DNA from: an uncultured Acidobacteriota bacterium | GTDB lineage: Bacteria > Acidobacteriota > Terriglobia > UBA7540 | DNA length: 6,901 nucleotides | Reading direction: 5' to 3' | Assembly (NCBI GenBank): GCA_937900045.1 | Contig: CALCEB010000063.1 | Span: 1 to 6,901, forward strand | Shown: one piece after another, positions 5,160 through 6,901 of the stretch | How the letters are laid out: every line of letters begins with the position of its first letter | How positions within the stretch are numbered: position 1 is the stretch's first letter | Translations under genes and position numbers: made by a program | Notes under the pieces: generated by a model | Database searches by the model: none | The model's input: the letters and a program-made list of their open reading frames with translations, nothing else | Told to the model about the DNA's origin: nothing

Positions 5160-6809
5160 ATGACCGATCCATTTAGCGAGAGTTGCCGTGACCTTCTTGA
5201 AGGTCAATACGATGGCGTGGACCGCATTGTGCTGAACGCCTACTTTCCTCTGGCCCAAGGTCCAGGGGGATTCCGCACTTGGTGGCGGCTGCTGAGCGGG
5301 AGCGACAAGCATCTGGACGACACGCATCTGATGCGCCTGGCGGGCCGCTTCGGTCGCCGGGTGCGCGCCTTCGCCAAAGCGCGCGGCATCCCAGTCGTTT
5401 TCTCTCCGGCGGGAACGCGAAAGGCCGAAGTCGCGCAGGAGTACCTCGCGCCGCATCGCGGCGTTCAGGGGGTCTTTATGATCCGGATCGGGCGCGCTCC
5501 GGCCCCGGTCTGGCAGGTGAAGCGCAATGCCCAAGGCGTCATCCCGGAGATCGCCCACCCCAAGTCCCCGCCTTATGTGAATCATTTTTATTTCCATATT
5601 CTGGACCCCGACTGGGGACATCTGGTAATCAGAAGGTGCGCCCATCCTCCCTTCAATGCCCAGGTGCTATTGAACGGGCACGAATACGTCGCCTCCCAAG
5701 CGCGTAAGAAAGGGATCGCCTTTACTCAGGAACAGAACGGTTTCACCCCAGCGTCCCGCCTCGCCGGCTTGGGGCATGTGGCAGAGACCTTGTCCGAAGA
5801 ACGGACGATAGGGCGGTTGCGTCGGGTCGGCGAGCGCTGGATTTACTCCTGCCTGGGTTTGGCCCTCGACTCGGAAGACCAGCAAAGGAGCGGCTTTCGT
5901 TATGAATACTCGGTCTATCAGATGGAATACAGCCGCAACCTGCTGTTTCAGGCAGGCAACACCATGAACGAACTGTTTCAAGCCTGGATCGACCGCAACC
6001 GCGCGGCCCTGGATTTGGAGCGGGTCAAGACCCTGTTTGGATCGAAGAAGCGTCCCTGCCATCGGAAGCGGAAGAGCAACCCCAACCGCTGGGGAGTCCT
6101 GGTCGAGAAACCTGCGTATGATCTGACGGTGTTCAAAGTGCATTTCGGCAAGCTCACCCTTAAGATTTATACTAAAGGCGAACGGGTTCTCCGCATCGAA
6201 GCCATCGCCCACAATACGCGCGCCCTGCCCTGCGGGCGATCCCTGCCCAACTTTACCGTGATGGTCACGTTGCTCCGGGGGATGGTCAATCGCTTCCTCG
6301 ATACCCTCCAGAGCCTGGACACGCGCTTCCTCAGCGACGAGACTCTGGAGCGATTGCCCCAACCCTCGCACGTGGGCAAGACGCGCGTGGGCGGGATCGA
6401 CTTCAACCGTCTTCGCATCCGGAGGGTCACCGAGGCGCTGTTGGCTCTCGCCGCCTCCCCCAACGGTTTTACCGCCTCGCAGTTGGCCTCCAAGGTTTGC
6501 TCCCTGGGCGGTCAGACCGAGGTCGAATATGGTCCGCGCCGTGCGGCCTACGACCTGAAGAAATTTCGTGCCAAAGACTGGGTGCGCAAGATGGACTCCG
6601 CCCGTCGTTACGAGGTGGCGCCGCAAGGCTTCCGGGCCCTGGCCGCCTTGGTCGTCTTGCGCGACAAGGTCATCAAGCCGCTACTCGCTGCCGGCTGCCA
6701 TCGCAAGCGCGGCCGCAAACCGAAGAGCCAAACTGTCCTTGATCAGCACTATGACGCCCTTCGCACTGACATGCTTGGCTTATTCACCGCCTTGCGAATA
6801 GCGGCTTGA
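5160..6809 (+). CDS. Uncharacterised 549-aa protein with C-terminal winged-helix-like domain, possibly of a mobile element
   Basis: I do not recognise a characterised function. The N-terminal part has DRIVLNAYF (21-29), PGGFRTWW (35-42) and a basic helical stretch RLAGRFGRRVRAFAKARGIPVV (59-80). A central block carries HILDPDWGHLVIR (146-158) and HPPFNAQVLLNGHEY (162-176), rich in His/Asp/Asn that could be catalytic or metal-binding. KKRPCHRKRK (297-306) is strongly basic. LTLKIYTKGERVLRIEAI (332-349) is a beta-rich motif. Residues about 415-488 (SPNGFTASQLA, then YGPRRAAYDLKKFRAKDWVRK and RRYE) look like a winged helix, followed by an AT-hook-like KRGRKPK (516-522). Together these suggest DNA binding. 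From memory, similar hypothetical proteins are scattered and often multicopy in environmental bacteria, which would fit a transposon or selfish element; I cannot confirm it. ATG 5160 is preferred over the upstream TTG at 5139 because the TATAAT lies inside that extension. The frame is intact and its codons are GC-rich. Confidence 0.8.
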   Translation: MTDPFSESCRDLLEGQYDGVDRIVLNAYFPLAQGPGGFRTWWRLLSGSDKHLDDTHLMRLAGRFGRRVRAFAKARGIPVVFSPAGTRKAEVAQEYLAPHRGVQGVFMIRIGRAPAPVWQVKRNAQGVIPEIAHPKSPPYVNHFYFHILDPDWGHLVIRRCAHPPFNAQVLLNGHEYVASQARKKGIAFTQEQNGFTPASRLAGLGHVAETLSEERTIGRLRRVGERWIYSCLGLALDSEDQQRSGFRYEYSVYQMEYSRNLLFQAGNTMNELFQAWIDRNRAALDLERVKTLFGSKKRPCHRKRKSNPNRWGVLVEKPAYDLTVFKVHFGKLTLKIYTKGERVLRIEAIAHNTRALPCGRSLPNFTVMVTLLRGMVNRFLDTLQSLDTRFLSDETLERLPQPSHVGKTRVGGIDFNRLRIRRVTEALLALAASPNGFTASQLASKVCSLGGQTEVEYGPRRAAYDLKKFRAKDWVRKMDSARRYEVAPQGFRALAALVVLRDKVIKPLLAAGCHRKRGRKPKSQTVLDQHYDALRTDMLGLFTALRIAA

Positions 6810-6901
6810 ACCGCATCGACAATTCTTTTTTCATGTTCGGCGGTAAGCGCAGCGATTCCGCATTCATACTTTCCTTCCTGATTTAAGCAATTGATTCCGG
6901 G
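6749..6901 (-). CDS. Possible C-terminal end of a minus-strand gene entering from the right edge
   Basis: The minus strand is open for 51 codons from the window edge to a TAG at 6751-6749. It reads like protein, with an amphipathic helix TAEHEKRIVDAVQAAIRKAV, and has no internal low-complexity run. The last 61 bases overlap the 3' end of the large plus-strand gene in antisense. It could be the true tail of a convergent gene, a host gene truncated by insertion of the element, or chance. A competing frame in the same place starts ATG at 6868 after a good SD (AGGAAGG, 5-nt spacing) and gives a 27-aa peptide rich in Arg and Lys. I cannot decide between them. Confidence 0.3.
   Translation of the reverse strand, partial: PGINCLNQEGKYECGIAALTAEHEKRIVDAVQAAIRKAVNKPSMSVRRAS
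6801..6830 (+). terminator. Weak terminator candidate after the large gene
   Basis: GCGG (6801-6804) and CCGC (6811-6814) pair across CTTGAA, spanning the TGA stop, and a six-T run follows at 6825-6830. The stem is only 4 bp and the T-run starts about 10 nt after it, so it is a marginal intrinsic terminator. Confidence 0.25.

Noticed and set aside
5667..6626. Minus-strand open frame of 319 codons inside the large unknown gene
   Set aside because: Its composition (many Gly, Gln, His, Pro) is what antisense of a GC-rich gene gives; the plus-strand frame has the promoter and coherent protein structure.

Overview
The window is a GC-rich bacterial chromosome segment. The gene types (surface-glycan enzymes, NrdR, a UPF0104-type membrane protein, mobile repeats) and my memory of similar neighbourhoods suggest a soil or sediment bacterium, possibly Acidobacteriota or a related deep phylum. 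That placement is inference, because no rRNA or other clade marker is present.

Left part (1-3686), all on the minus strand. In transcription order it holds a 362-aa flippase-like polytopic membrane protein (LPG_synthase_TM/UPF0104 type, 3686-2598), the ribonucleotide-reductase repressor NrdR (2524-2063), a 411-bp spacer, a PAPS-dependent sulfotransferase (1651-761) and a family 2 glycosyltransferase (748 to beyond base 1). The sulfotransferase and glycosyltransferase lie 12 nt apart in the same reading frame and probably work together on a sulfated surface glycan or glycolipid. The flippase-like protein may belong to the same envelope theme. NrdR is a housekeeping regulator.

Middle part (3687-5159), about 1.47 kb without a convincing gene but rich in repeats. 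It contains a hairpin at 3866-3883, a nested inverted-repeat region at 4208-4343 that could fold into a three-way junction, and a clear 205-bp miniature inverted-repeat transposable element (MITE) at 4410-4614 with 25-bp perfect terminal inverted repeats and an 8-bp target duplication. It also contains an ATTCCC-N8-GGGAAT (dRS3/REP-type) hairpin at 4673-4692, a stretch resembling decayed mobile-element sequence at 4739-5040, and two tandem strong hairpins at 5076-5124.

Right part (5160-6809), plus strand. One large gene encodes a 549-aa protein of unknown function with a C-terminal winged-helix-like segment and basic, AT-hook-like patches. A perfect TATAAT lies 9 nt before its ATG and there is no Shine-Dalgarno sequence, so its mRNA is probably leaderless. 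I recall relatives as dispersed, often multicopy hypothetical proteins. A mobile-element or DNA-binding role is plausible but unproven. A short minus-strand open frame (6901-6749) runs in from the right edge and overlaps the 3' end of this gene.
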